DNA from: Gammaproteobacteria bacterium
Lineage (GTDB): Bacteria > Pseudomonadota > Gammaproteobacteria > Steroidobacterales > Steroidobacteraceae
Reading direction: 5' to 3'
DNA length: 34,323 bases
Assembly: GCA_003132025.1 (NCBI GenBank)
Contig: PKWJ01000043.1
Coordinates: 34,246-68,568, forward strand
The notes beneath the pieces are model-generated. The model saw only the letters and a program-made list of their open reading frames with translations, made no database searches and was not told the DNA's origin. A program made the position numbers and the translations under genes. Shown one piece after another: positions 22,351 through 31,157 of this stretch (its first letter is position 1; each line of letters begins with the position of its first letter).

Positions 22351-22835
22351 GGCAGATCCGCAGCCGGGGCCGTCGCGGGCACGCTGGTGAGATCCGGGGC
22401 GATCATGATCTGCGCATTGGCGACTTCCTCGCCGCCGACCTCCGCCCGGGTCGAGTAACGGTAGATACCCTTGAAGGTGCGATCCAGGTTAACCGTCAAT
22501 ATGAGCTGATCGCCCGGCTCGACCGGCTTGCGAAACCGCGCCTTGTCGATACCGACGAAATAAAAGCGGGTGTTCTCGTCCGGAATGACATTGGCCGTCA
22601 GAAACGCCAGCAGCCCGGCGGCCTGCGCCAGCGCCTCCAGGATGATGACGCCCGGCATCAGCGGACGGTGCGGGAAATGGCCGGTGAAATACGGCTCGTT
22701 GTAGGTGACGTTCTTGAGTGCGCGCAGGTTCTTGCCGGGCACGAACTCGAGCACCCGGTCCACCAGCAGGAACGGGTAGCGATGCGGCAGGTATTTCATC
22801 ACGCCATTGATATCGAGTGTGGTCGGCTCATTCAT
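22347..22835 (-). CDS. fabZ: 3-hydroxyacyl-[acyl-carrier-protein] dehydratase FabZ
   Basis: FabZ dehydrates 3-hydroxyacyl-ACP in fatty-acid elongation and competes with LpxA and LpxD for the same substrate, which may explain its place between them. The 162-residue product has the LPHRYPFLLVDRV start block and the active-site helix GHFPHRPLMPGVIILEALAQ with catalytic His and Glu. FVGIDKARFRKPVEPGDQL follows. A short Ala/Pro tail ends the protein. The ATG sits inside the end of lpxD (8-nt overlap) with AGGA a few bases upstream. Confidence 0.97.
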   Translation of the reverse strand: MNEPTTLDINGVMKYLPHRYPFLLVDRVLEFVPGKNLRALKNVTYNEPYFTGHFPHRPLMPGVIILEALAQAAGLLAFLTANVIPDENTRFYFVGIDKARFRKPVEPGDQLILTVNLDRTFKGIYRYSTRAEVGGEEVANAQIMIAPDLTSVPATAPAADLP

Positions 22836-23868
22836 CGTTCGATTCCTGTTGCATGCTGTGCGGTCGCGGCTGTCCTGCCGCCCCGTGTCGCTCGCGTGCG
22901 GCGAGCATTTTCAATGTGGTCAACACCCGCCACCAGTGACGGATCGGCTCTACCGGTATGACGCTGGTATAGACGCCGGGCTTCGGGACCGAATGCGCCA
23001 CCATCGACATACCGGTCAGCACCACATCGTTGCCAATCTCGATGTGGCCGGACAGGCCGCAGGCGCCCGCGATCATGCAGCGCTCGCCGATGCGCACACT
23101 GCCGGAAATGCCGGTGCAGGCCGCGATGGCCGTGTGCGCACCGATCGTTACGTTGTGGCCTACCTGGATCTGATTGTCGAGTTTGACGCCGTCGCTGATC
23201 ACCGTATCGTCCATTGCACCACGATCGATCGTGGTGTTGGCGCCAATCTCGACGTCGTCCCCGATGCGTACGCCGCCCACCTGCGGCACCTTGAGCCAGC
23301 GGCCGCCGTCGCGCGCCAGGCCGAAGCCGTCGGAGCCGATCACCGCGCCGCTGTGCACCAGGGCGCGCGCGCCCAGTCGCACGCCGTGCTCGAGCGTGAC
23401 GCGGCTTAGCAGCCGGCAGTCGGCTCCGATATGGGCACCCTCGCCGACCTGACAGGCTGTACCGATCACGCAGCGCGGTCCGATCACCGCATCGGCGGCA
23501 ATCACGGTGTAGGCACCGATTTCGCAACTGGCATCGACCTGGGCGCGTGCGTCGACGATCGCGGTCGGATGGATTCCAGGCCGCAGCGGTGGCGGCGGGT
23601 GCAATACGGTCGCAATGCGTGCGAACAACGCATGCGGATTGGGCGCAATCAATGCGGCCACCGGACAGGCCGCAGCGCTGCGCGGCTCGAGCACGACGGC
23701 CGAGGCGCGGGTTGCGGACAGCTGGGACGCCAGCCGCGGGTTGGCCAGAAAGCTCAAGGCTCCGGGGCCCGCCGATTGCAGCGGTGCCACATGGTCCACC
23801 ACCACATCCGGATCGCCAGACAGCTGGCAACCAAAACGTACCGCCAGCTCGCCGAGTGCAATGCCCAT
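22828..23868 (-). CDS. lpxD: UDP-3-O-acylglucosamine N-acyltransferase
   Basis: LpxD adds the second hydroxyacyl chain, N-linked, to UDP-3-O-acylglucosamine in lipid A synthesis. The 346-residue product has an N-terminal uridine-binding domain (about 1-100, ALSFLANPRLASQL). A left-handed beta helix of hexapeptide repeats follows, then a C-terminal helix. The catalytic His lies in LDNQIQVGHNVTIG, and VHSGAVIGSDGFGLA and IGANTTIDRGAMDDT are typical. The tail after residue 325 is polar (RHGAAGQPRPHSMQQESN). It lies 20 nt after skp and overlaps fabZ by 8 nt. Confidence 0.96.
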   Translation of the reverse strand: MGIALGELAVRFGCQLSGDPDVVVDHVAPLQSAGPGALSFLANPRLASQLSATRASAVVLEPRSAAACPVAALIAPNPHALFARIATVLHPPPPLRPGIHPTAIVDARAQVDASCEIGAYTVIAADAVIGPRCVIGTACQVGEGAHIGADCRLLSRVTLEHGVRLGARALVHSGAVIGSDGFGLARDGGRWLKVPQVGGVRIGDDVEIGANTTIDRGAMDDTVISDGVKLDNQIQVGHNVTIGAHTAIAACTGISGSVRIGERCMIAGACGLSGHIEIGNDVVLTGMSMVAHSVPKPGVYTSVIPVEPIRHWWRVLTTLKMLAARERHGAAGQPRPHSMQQESNDE

Positions 23869-23888
23869 GGCGTTGCGCCCTTGGGGGG

Positions 23889-24497
23889 CTACTTCGGCGT
23901 GCTGGTGCCCTTCGGCGCCGTGCCCTTAGACGGTGCGGTGCCACCAGACGACGAGCCGGCTCCAGCGCCTGACGTCGGCGCGCGCACGCCGCGCGCCTGC
24001 AGGCCCGAGAGCACCTGGGGCGTGATATCGAGCACCGGGCTGGCGAAGATCACTCCGTCGGCCAGCACCAGATCGAACTTCTGGCCCTGCGCGTAGTTCT
24101 GCACTTCCTCCACCAGGGTCTTCTGCAGCTTCGAGAGTTCCTCGTTCTGCCGCGCATTGAAGTCATCCTGGTATTGCTGCACCTTGAGCTGCAGCTCGCG
24201 GTTGCCATCGCGCAGGTCGCGCTCAGCCGCGGTGCGCTGATCGGCGGTCATCGTGGCGGAATCCCGCTGGAGCGAGTCTTCCTTGGATTTGAGCGTCTGC
24301 TGTTGCGTCTGCAGCTCTTTTTGCTTGCCGGCAAATTCCCCGCGCAGAGCATCCTGGGCCGCCTTGGCCTGCGGCGATTCCTGCATCAGTTTTGAATAGT
24401 TGACCACGCCGATCTTCAGATCCGCCCGCGCTGGCGCGGCGATCGCCGCCAACGCAACCACTCCCGATAAAACCACGGCCCACCGACGAAAACTCAT
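23889..24497 (-). CDS. skp: Periplasmic chaperone of the Skp/OmpH family
   Basis: Skp holds unfolded outer-membrane proteins in the periplasm for BamA. The 202-residue precursor has a Sec signal peptide (MSFRRWAVVLSGVVALAAIA, cleavage likely after PARA). The mature start is DLKIGVVNYSKLMQESPQAK, followed by a long Gln/Lys/Asp/Glu coiled coil (about residues 50-135) and FDLVLADGVIFASPVLDIT. The last 30 or so residues are a Ser/Gly/Thr/Pro/Lys low-complexity tail with GTAPSKGTAPKG, absent from the 161-residue E. coli protein. The ribosome-binding site GCAGGAG lies just before the ATG. It sits between bamA and lpxD, the canonical place. Confidence 0.93.
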   Translation of the reverse strand: MSFRRWAVVLSGVVALAAIAAPARADLKIGVVNYSKLMQESPQAKAAQDALRGEFAGKQKELQTQQQTLKSKEDSLQRDSATMTADQRTAAERDLRDGNRELQLKVQQYQDDFNARQNEELSKLQKTLVEEVQNYAQGQKFDLVLADGVIFASPVLDITPQVLSGLQARGVRAPTSGAGAGSSSGGTAPSKGTAPKGTSTPK

Positions 24498-24525
24498 GCC
24501 TGCTCCTGCTAATGCTTAAGCCACG

Positions 24526-26985
24526 CTAAAAGGACTGCCCGATGGAGAATTGGAAGCCCTCGGTGCGGTCTGGAAAATGGATCGTATCGCCCCGAAACGG
24601 GTTGAGCGGGATGCCGTAGCTGAAGCGAAAAATGCCCAGCGACGGCGCCAGCCACTGCACTGCAACACCGGTCGAGCGCCGGAGCTGACTATAGCTGAAT
24701 TTGTACTCGACGGGGGTTGCCAGGTCGGTGCCGACATAAGTCGTTCCGTCAGTGGAGAACACGTTGCCCATATCGTAGAACAGGCTGCCCCTGGCGCTGG
24801 TCTGCCACTTCTCCGGCAACGGCAGGATCAGTTCGGTACGCGACACAGTCAGCAGATTGCCGCCGTAAGGGTTGCCGTTGGTGTCTACGGGACCCAGGGT
24901 GTCCTCGGTATAGCCACGTACCGTGTCGGGGCCGCCGGCATAGAAGCGCTTGTAGGGCGGCATACCGATGGTGCCGCCCAGCGGCTGGCCCAGGGCTATC
25001 TGCAGGCTCTCGGTCAGCACCCATTTGTGCCAGATCGGCAGGAAGCCGGAGAACTCGTAGCTGGCGACCCAGTAGCGCACGCCGCCAAGCGGGGGCACCA
25101 CGGTGAATGACAGCGCGCTGCGCATTCCGCGATCAGCGAACAGGCTGCGGTTACGCGAGTCGTACTGCCACCCCACATTAAGTTCAACGGTGTCGTAGCG
25201 CGAGCCCAGCAGCGTGGTCGAATATGACACCGTCTCGCCATCGGGCTGAATGAAGGTGGACACCGCCTGGCTGCTGTACGGGTGGCCGTTCTGCTGCACC
25301 CAGCGCACCGCCTGCTGCGCGCTGCTGCTCTCGAAGGTCAGCAGATCGACATGCTGCAGCGATACACCGGCGCTGACGCCCTGATACTCGGTGATCGGGT
25401 AACCGTAGGTCATGCCGAGCGCGACATTCTTCGAGCCGAAGGAGGAAGTTTCCGAGGTGAACTGGGTCGAGTCGCGGAAACTCAGCGAGATGGTGCGCGA
25501 CAGGTTGTCCACGTTGCGATACGGATCGGTCTGGCTGAAGCTGTAGATCTTGTTGTAACTGCCCGAATCGATGTTGAGCGCCACGTAGTCGCCGCCGCCG
25601 AAGAAATCGCTGTCGCTGAAATTGCCGTTGAGCACGAACTTCTGCGACGCCGAGTAGCCGATACCGCCGCCGACGGTGGCACTCGGCCGCTCCTTGACCG
25701 CGAAGTTCACGTCCACCTCGTCGGGCACGCCGGCGACCGGCTCGGTCGACATCTCAACGCTCTCGACGAATGGATCGCGCTGCAGGCGCTGCTTGGAACG
25801 CTCGAGCGCCACGTTCGACAGCCAGGAACCTTCCAGCTGGCGCAGCTCGCGCCGCAGGGTTTCATCGTTGCTGCGCGTGGTGCCGGTGAAGTTGATGTGG
25901 CGCACGTATACCCGGCTGCCCGGATCGACGAACAGCGTCAGGGCGACGATCTTCTTCTGATCGTCGCTGGTGGGTACCGGCTCCACCTTGGCGAAGTAGA
26001 ACCCCTCTCCACCCAGGCGGTTCTTGATCGCCTCCTGCGAGGCGCTGATGTTCTTTTGCGAATAGGTCTGGCCGCTCTGCACCACCAGCAGTCGGCGCAG
26101 TTCCGGCTCCGGCACGATGGTGTTACCGGCAATCTTGATCTCGCCGAGCTTGTAGACCTGGCCTTCGGTCACATTCACCGTGATGAAAATATCGCTCTTG
26201 TCCGGCGCCACTGCCACCTGCACCGAGTCGATGCGGAAATTCGCATAGCCGCGATCCTGGTACCACGCGGTTATTTTCTCCAGATCGCCCTGCAGCGATT
26301 CGCGCGAGTAGCGATCGCTCTCCTTGTACCAGGACGTCCAGTTTGGCGTAGTCAGCTGCAGCGTCTCGAGGATCTGCTTTTCCTTGAACTTGGTATTGCC
26401 GACGATGTTGATCTGCCGGATCTTGGCGCGGCTGCCTTCCTTGATATCGATGTTGACTCGTACCCGGTTGTCGGGCAGATCCTCCACCTTGGTGTCGATC
26501 TGCACCGCGTATTTGCCGCGGCTGTAGTACTGGTCGGTCAGGTACTGGGTAACCTCATCGAGCGTCGAACGATCGAAGGTCTTGCCGGCCGAGAGCCCGA
26601 CGTTGCGCAGCGACTTCTGCAGATCCTCGGTCTTGATGTCCTTGTTGCCCTTGATATCGATGCTCTCGAGCGACGCGCGCTCGGCTACCGCGACGATCAG
26701 CGTGTCGCCGTCGCGGCGCAGCTCGACGTCGCGAAAGAAGCCGGTGGTGTACAACGCGCGCAGCGCCTCGCGCTCGCGCGCCGGGGTCAAATGATCGCCA
26801 ATGTTGACCGGCAGGTAGTTGAAGACCGTGCCCTCGGAAATGCGCTGCAGGCCTTCGATGCGGATGTCCTTGACGATGAAATCGCCGGAGGGGCCCTGCT
26901 GTGCGACTACCAACAGCGGCGCCGCGGCCAACGCGAGCGCTGCAAGGAGTGCACGCCATTTCGCGCGCCGTATGCGGCTGATCAA
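24526..26985 (-). CDS. bamA: Outer membrane protein assembly factor BamA
   Basis: BamA is the Omp85-type core of the machine that inserts beta-barrel proteins into the outer membrane. With the TTG start at 26985-26983 the product is 819 residues. It has a signal peptide (ISRIRRAKWRALLAALALAA, ending near VVAQ) and five POTRA domains, beginning around DFIVKDIRIEG, LESIDIKGNKD, KIRQINIVGNT, LGEIKIAGNT and VYVRHINFTG. A C-terminal barrel ends in Phe (FSIGQSF). The lid-loop motif reads VRGY where E. coli has VRGF. An ATG at 27030 is in frame but would add 15 residues before the signal peptide and overlap rseP. The TTG lies 7 nt after the rseP stop. Confidence 0.95.
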   Translation of the reverse strand: MISRIRRAKWRALLAALALAAAPLLVVAQQGPSGDFIVKDIRIEGLQRISEGTVFNYLPVNIGDHLTPAREREALRALYTTGFFRDVELRRDGDTLIVAVAERASLESIDIKGNKDIKTEDLQKSLRNVGLSAGKTFDRSTLDEVTQYLTDQYYSRGKYAVQIDTKVEDLPDNRVRVNIDIKEGSRAKIRQINIVGNTKFKEKQILETLQLTTPNWTSWYKESDRYSRESLQGDLEKITAWYQDRGYANFRIDSVQVAVAPDKSDIFITVNVTEGQVYKLGEIKIAGNTIVPEPELRRLLVVQSGQTYSQKNISASQEAIKNRLGGEGFYFAKVEPVPTSDDQKKIVALTLFVDPGSRVYVRHINFTGTTRSNDETLRRELRQLEGSWLSNVALERSKQRLQRDPFVESVEMSTEPVAGVPDEVDVNFAVKERPSATVGGGIGYSASQKFVLNGNFSDSDFFGGGDYVALNIDSGSYNKIYSFSQTDPYRNVDNLSRTISLSFRDSTQFTSETSSFGSKNVALGMTYGYPITEYQGVSAGVSLQHVDLLTFESSSAQQAVRWVQQNGHPYSSQAVSTFIQPDGETVSYSTTLLGSRYDTVELNVGWQYDSRNRSLFADRGMRSALSFTVVPPLGGVRYWVASYEFSGFLPIWHKWVLTESLQIALGQPLGGTIGMPPYKRFYAGGPDTVRGYTEDTLGPVDTNGNPYGGNLLTVSRTELILPLPEKWQTSARGSLFYDMGNVFSTDGTTYVGTDLATPVEYKFSYSQLRRSTGVAVQWLAPSLGIFRFSYGIPLNPFRGDTIHFPDRTEGFQFSIGQSF

Positions 26986-26992
26986 GGACGCT

Positions 26993-28387
26993 TCAACCGA
27001 GCTGTCGCGTGATGTCGTTGAACAGCGCAACGCCCATCAGCAGGACTAACAGCGCCACGCCCAACTGCTGGCTGATGGTCTGGAAACGTTCAGACAAGGG
27101 GCTGCCCTTTAGCCATTCAACGGCTTGAAAGACGATCTGGCCGCCGTCAAGGATCGGAATTGGCAGCAGGTTCATGAACCCGAGGGCGAGACTGACGATC
27201 ACCAGGAACTGCAGGAACGACGACAGCCCGAGGGCAGCGGAATCCCCGGCGTATTCGGCGATGCTCAAGGGGCCGCTCAGGTTCTTGATCGACACCTGCC
27301 CGATCAGCATGCGCCAGAACAACCGGCCCTGCAGTGCGGTCATGTCCCAGGCCTCGACGTTGGCGTGCGCGAACGCCGCCGGCAGCGATAAGCTGGTATG
27401 TCGCAGCATGCTGGCCGGCAGTGCCATCACCGGCGGGCTCACGTGGATGCGCCCTACAAGCTTGCCGTTCACCGATTCCGCCAGCGTGGTCAGGCGCACG
27501 CCGCTCTCGCTCTGGCCGCGTCGGTAGCGAATCGTGACGGCCTCACCCGGATGCGCCTGCACGCGCGACTGCAGCTGCAGGAAATCATGCACCGGCTCGC
27601 CGTTGACAGAGAGAATCTGATCGCCCGCGGCAAGGCCGGCGCGGGCCGCCGGGCCAGCGGCTTCCACCGTGCCGAGTACCGCCGGAATCGGCGGCTCGTA
27701 GAAGCGCAGGCCGAGGCCGTTGATCAGCGCCGAGGGCTCGGTGAGACGCCGGCGCGCTGCCGGGTCGGGAATGTCGAGTATGGCGCTGCGCGCGCTGCCG
27801 TCAGCCGCGCGTACCGAGAGCGTGATCGGCGCGCTGGTGCTGATGGCATCGAGCAGATCGAGCACGCTGTCGCGCTGGGAGTTGACCGGGCGCGAATTGA
27901 TCGCGACGATTTCATCCTCGGACTTGAGGCCGGCGCGCCCGGCGATGCTGTCGGCATCGATGTTGCCGAGCACCGGCCGCACCAGCGTGATCCCCGACAC
28001 CAGAAAAATTCCGGTCAGCAGCAGTACGGCAAATATAATGTTGAAGGCCGGCCCCGCGAGCAACACGGTAATGCGCTGCCAATGCGGCCGCCGGGTAAAG
28101 GAGCGTGCCAGATCCTCGGGGGCTACCGGACCTTCGCGCTCGTCCAGCATCTTGACGTAGCCGCCCAGCGGCACCGCGGCGATGACATATTCCGTGCGAT
28201 CCGCACCGGCAACGCGGCTCCACAGCGCCTTGCCAAAGCCCACCGAAAACCGCAACACCTTGAAACCGAGCCGGCGCGCGACCCAGTAGTGGCCGAATTC
28301 GTGCACCGTGACCAGCAGGCAGATGGCCACGACAAAGGCCAGTATGGTCACCAGGAATGCAAGCGGATGGATTGCCGACAGGCTCAT
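26993..28387 (-). CDS. rseP: RIP zinc metalloprotease RseP (site-2 protease)
   Basis: RseP cuts anti-sigma factor RseA within the inner membrane in the envelope-stress response and clears leftover signal peptides. The 464-residue product has the zinc motif HEFGH in the first transmembrane segment (about residues 29-33) and the membrane-reentrant VPLGGYVKML. Two PDZ domains follow (about 125-215 and 220-310, the second with GLAAGDQILSVNGEPV). The third zinc ligand is in NLLPIPILDGG near residue 400, with a last membrane segment (LGVALLVLLMGVALF). It starts in an ATGA overlap with dxr and ends just before bamA, whose assembly it monitors. Confidence 0.96.
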   Translation of the reverse strand: MSLSAIHPLAFLVTILAFVVAICLLVTVHEFGHYWVARRLGFKVLRFSVGFGKALWSRVAGADRTEYVIAAVPLGGYVKMLDEREGPVAPEDLARSFTRRPHWQRITVLLAGPAFNIIFAVLLLTGIFLVSGITLVRPVLGNIDADSIAGRAGLKSEDEIVAINSRPVNSQRDSVLDLLDAISTSAPITLSVRAADGSARSAILDIPDPAARRRLTEPSALINGLGLRFYEPPIPAVLGTVEAAGPAARAGLAAGDQILSVNGEPVHDFLQLQSRVQAHPGEAVTIRYRRGQSESGVRLTTLAESVNGKLVGRIHVSPPVMALPASMLRHTSLSLPAAFAHANVEAWDMTALQGRLFWRMLIGQVSIKNLSGPLSIAEYAGDSAALGLSSFLQFLVIVSLALGFMNLLPIPILDGGQIVFQAVEWLKGSPLSERFQTISQQLGVALLVLLMGVALFNDITRQLG

Positions 28388-29586
28388 GCGCGCATGCTCT
28401 GGCCGGCGCTGCGACGCGCGATCGCCTCGGACGCCAACGCCCGCGCTTCTTCGTCCGCCGCCATCACCGCCGCAAGTCCCGTCATCGCTCCCCCTTGAAC
28501 CCTAGCCATGACTGTTTCAATGACCGCCGGAATATCACCAAAGTTCAATCGCTTGTCGAGGAAAGCCTGCACTGCTATCTCATCGGCGGCGTTCAGGCTG
28601 GCGCACAGCAGGCCGCCGAGGCGGGCCGCCTCCCGGGCGTGCCGCAGGCAGGGAAAGCGTTCGGGATCGGGCGCCAGGAAATCCAGCCGCCCGGCCCGCA
28701 CCAGATCCAGAAATTCTACACCCGCGGGCATGCGCGCAGGCCACGCCAGCGCCTGCGCGATCGGCGTGCGCATATCGGGCGAGGACAGCTGCGCCAGCAC
28801 CGAGCCATCCTCATACTCGACCAGGGAATGCACGATGCTCTGCGGATGCACCAGCACCTCGATGTCGCGCACTTCCATGCCGAACAGCACACTGGCCTCG
28901 ATCACCTCCAGCCCCTTGTTCATCAAGGTCGCCGAATCCACCGAGATCTTGCGGCCCATGTTCCAGCGTGGATGGGCACAGGCCTGGGTCGGCGTTGCGC
29001 TCGCCAGCGCCTCGGCGCTCCAGTTCAGGAACGGACCGCCCGAGGCGGTCAACAGCAGCCGCCGTACTCCCGCGGGCCGTGCACCGGCCTTGAACCCGGG
29101 CGGCAGGCATTGAAAGATGGCGTTGTGCTCGCTGTCGATGGGGATCAGCTGCGCACCCGAGGCGCGCACCGCGGCCATCAACAGCGAACCGGCCATGACG
29201 GCGGATTCCTTATTTGCCAGCAGCAGGCGCTTGCCGGCCGCAGCCGCCGCAAGCGTCGAGGGCAGGCCGGCCGCGCCGCTGATGGCTGCCATCACGTAAT
29301 CGACGCCGGCATCGGCCGCCAGCCGCGTAATCGAGTCCGCACCGGCGGCAACGCGGGTGCGGCTGCCGGCGGCGCGCAGCCGCCGTTCCAGCTCACGCGC
29401 GCATTCGGGCGATTCCATCGCCGCCCACTCCGGTTCGAAGCGCAGGCATTGGCCCAGCAATACTTCGACGTTGCTGCGCGCGGCCAGCACCGCGAGGCGG
29501 AAGCGCTCGCGATTGAGCCTCAGCACGTCGAGCGTGCTGCAGCCCACGCTGCCGGTCGAGCCCAGTACCGCCACGCCGATGGTCAT
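28384..29586 (-). CDS. dxr: 1-deoxy-D-xylulose 5-phosphate reductoisomerase
   Basis: Dxr makes methylerythritol 4-phosphate, the committed step of non-mevalonate isoprenoid synthesis. The 400-residue product has the NADPH motif VLGSTGSVGCSTLDVL, LLLANKESAVMAG, the metal and substrate site PIDSEHNAIFQCL, LTASGGPF, and HPRWNMGRKISVDSATLMNK with EVIEA. The ATG at 29586-29584 starts at the conserved MTIGVAVLGSTG and overlaps the cdsA stop (ATGA). The same frame stays open far upstream through cdsA, but that part is not related protein. Placement after cdsA, not before uppS, is the Pseudomonas/Xanthomonas order. Confidence 0.97.
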   Translation of the reverse strand: MTIGVAVLGSTGSVGCSTLDVLRLNRERFRLAVLAARSNVEVLLGQCLRFEPEWAAMESPECARELERRLRAAGSRTRVAAGADSITRLAADAGVDYVMAAISGAAGLPSTLAAAAAGKRLLLANKESAVMAGSLLMAAVRASGAQLIPIDSEHNAIFQCLPPGFKAGARPAGVRRLLLTASGGPFLNWSAEALASATPTQACAHPRWNMGRKISVDSATLMNKGLEVIEASVLFGMEVRDIEVLVHPQSIVHSLVEYEDGSVLAQLSSPDMRTPIAQALAWPARMPAGVEFLDLVRAGRLDFLAPDPERFPCLRHAREAARLGGLLCASLNAADEIAVQAFLDKRLNFGDIPAVIETVMARVQGGAMTGLAAVMAADEEARALASEAIARRSAGQSMRA

Positions 29587-30383
29587 TTTCCTACCCCGAG
29601 CCAGATCAGCCCCAGCGCCATCACCGGCGTCGCCGCCGTGGCGCTGTCGATCCGATCCAGCACGCCGCCATGGCCCGGAAACAGCCGGCCGCTGTCCTTG
29701 AGACGCACGTGGCGCTTGAGCAGGCTCTCGGTCAGATCGCCGATGACCGAGAAGGCCGCGGCAGCCAGGCACAATGGCAGAAAGCTCAGCGCCGGCAGCG
29801 CGAACCACCAGACACCGGCAGCCGAAAACACCAGCGCAAACAGCATACCGCCGATGACTCCCTCCCAGGTCTTGTTGGGCGACACGCGCGGCGCCAGGCG
29901 CAGCCGGCCGAACTGGCCACCGGCGAAGAAAGCGCCGGTGTCGGCCAGGAACGCCAACGCGAGAATGAACAGTGTCCACTGCGCGCCCTCGGGCCACAGC
30001 GCATCGATATGCACCAGCGCAATCCAGGTGGGCAGCAGTGCCGCCGCCCCGGCCAACCCCGCGGCCACCCGGCCGACGCGCTGCGGCGCCCAGAGGATCC
30101 ACGCCAGCGCCACCAGCCACCAGGCCAGACCCAGTTCCAGCATCTGCTGGAAGCGCGTGACCTCGATGGTGTAGCGCCAACCGGCTACGGCCAGCACACC
30201 GATGGCCAGCACGTACAGCAGGCGCCACGGCGTTCCCACCGCCAGAAACGCCGACCACTCCCAGGCGCCAATGAGCAGGATCAGGCCCAGGATCGAGGCC
30301 GTTATGGCCAATGGCAGATACAGTATTGCCACGATCAGCAGAGTGGTCAGCGCCAGGGCGGTAAGCACACGGGAACGCAGCAT
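29583..30383 (-). CDS. cdsA: Phosphatidate cytidylyltransferase
   Basis: CdsA makes CDP-diacylglycerol from phosphatidate and CTP, the branch point of phospholipid synthesis in the inner membrane. The 266-residue product is a multi-span membrane protein with about seven or eight hydrophobic segments. It ends with the family signature SLLKRHVRLKDSGRLFPGHG followed by GVLDRID (about residues 221-247). ADTGAFFAGGQFGR and SPNKTWEG are also diagnostic. It lies 9 nt after uppS, and dxr starts in its stop codon. Confidence 0.96.
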   Translation of the reverse strand: MLRSRVLTALALTTLLIVAILYLPLAITASILGLILLIGAWEWSAFLAVGTPWRLLYVLAIGVLAVAGWRYTIEVTRFQQMLELGLAWWLVALAWILWAPQRVGRVAAGLAGAAALLPTWIALVHIDALWPEGAQWTLFILALAFLADTGAFFAGGQFGRLRLAPRVSPNKTWEGVIGGMLFALVFSAAGVWWFALPALSFLPLCLAAAAFSVIGDLTESLLKRHVRLKDSGRLFPGHGGVLDRIDSATAATPVMALGLIWLGVGK

Positions 30384-30392
30384 GGGCGGACC

Positions 30393-31157
30393 TTAAGACG
30401 CCCCGGCGTCGGCGGCCTGGAGCTGTTCGGCGCTCAGGCCAAAGCGACGCTGCCGGGCGGCGTAGTGCTGCAGCGCGGCTTCGAACGCCGGCGCGTCGAA
30501 ATCCGGCCATAGCCGATCGGTGAAATACAGCTCGGTGTAGGCCAGGTTCCACAACAGGAAGTTGCTGATGCGCTGTTCGCCGCCGGTACGAATGAACAGA
30601 TCCGGATCGCAGACATCACCCAGCGCCAGGGCCGCGCCGAAAGTCGGCTCATCGAGCTGCGCTGCCGAGAGCTGATGGCGCTCGACCTGCAGTGCCAGGC
30701 GGCGTGCCGCGTGCACGATGTCGCTCCGGCCGCCGTAACTGAGCGCTATCTGCAGCGACAGACGGGTGTTTGCCGCGGTGATCTGCTCGGAGCTGGCCAT
30801 GCTGGCCTTAAGCCGCGCGTCCAGTTCTTCGCGCTCGCCGATGAAGCGCACTCGCACCCCGCGCCGGTGCAGTTCCTCGATTTCGGCCTCGAGCGATTCG
30901 ACGAACAGCGACATCAGGCTCATGACCTCATCGCGCGGGCGGCGCCAGTTCTCGCTGCTGAAGGCGAACAGGGTCAAGGCGCCGATGGCGTGCCGCACGC
31001 ACTCCTCGATGACCATGCGCACCGGCGAAACGCCGGCGCGGTGACCGTCCGCGCGCATGCCGCCGCGCGCGCGCGCCCAGCGCCCATTGCCATCCATGAC
31101 AATGGCCACGTGCCGGGGCAGCGGGCTGGACACGGGGCCTGGGGAATCGCTGCTCAA
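30393..31157 (-). CDS. uppS: Undecaprenyl diphosphate synthase
   Basis: UppS adds eight isoprene units to farnesyl diphosphate to make the carrier lipid for peptidoglycan and O-antigen. The product, taken from the TTG at 31157-31155, is 254 residues, against 253 in E. coli. It has HVAIVMDGNGRWA with the catalytic Asp, GHRAG, LTLFAFSSENWRRP, LSYGGRSDIV and RTGGEQRISNFLLWNLAYTE. The TTG overlaps the frr stop as TTGA. A GTG eight codons later (31133-31131) is the alternative. The frame is open back to 31667 inside frr, but that part is not UppS. Confidence 0.95.
   Translation of the reverse strand: MSSDSPGPVSSPLPRHVAIVMDGNGRWARARGGMRADGHRAGVSPVRMVIEECVRHAIGALTLFAFSSENWRRPRDEVMSLMSLFVESLEAEIEELHRRGVRVRFIGEREELDARLKASMASSEQITAANTRLSLQIALSYGGRSDIVHAARRLALQVERHQLSAAQLDEPTFGAALALGDVCDPDLFIRTGGEQRISNFLLWNLAYTELYFTDRLWPDFDAPAFEAALQHYAARQRRFGLSAEQLQAADAGAS

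Noticed and set aside
25282-27012. 576-codon plus-strand open frame opposite bamA
   Set aside because: A composition shadow of bamA, with no start signal and no protein-like motif.
28357-30174. 605-codon plus-strand open frame opposite dxr and cdsA
   Set aside because: It is antisense to two well-supported genes, has no recognisable motif, and is explained by codon bias in G+C-rich DNA.
28384-30552. dxr frame open for 722 codons, as if fused to an upstream protein
   Set aside because: The upstream part lies entirely within cdsA and uppS in another frame and is unrelated to Dxr. The true start is the ATG at 29586, at the conserved N terminus and coupled to cdsA.
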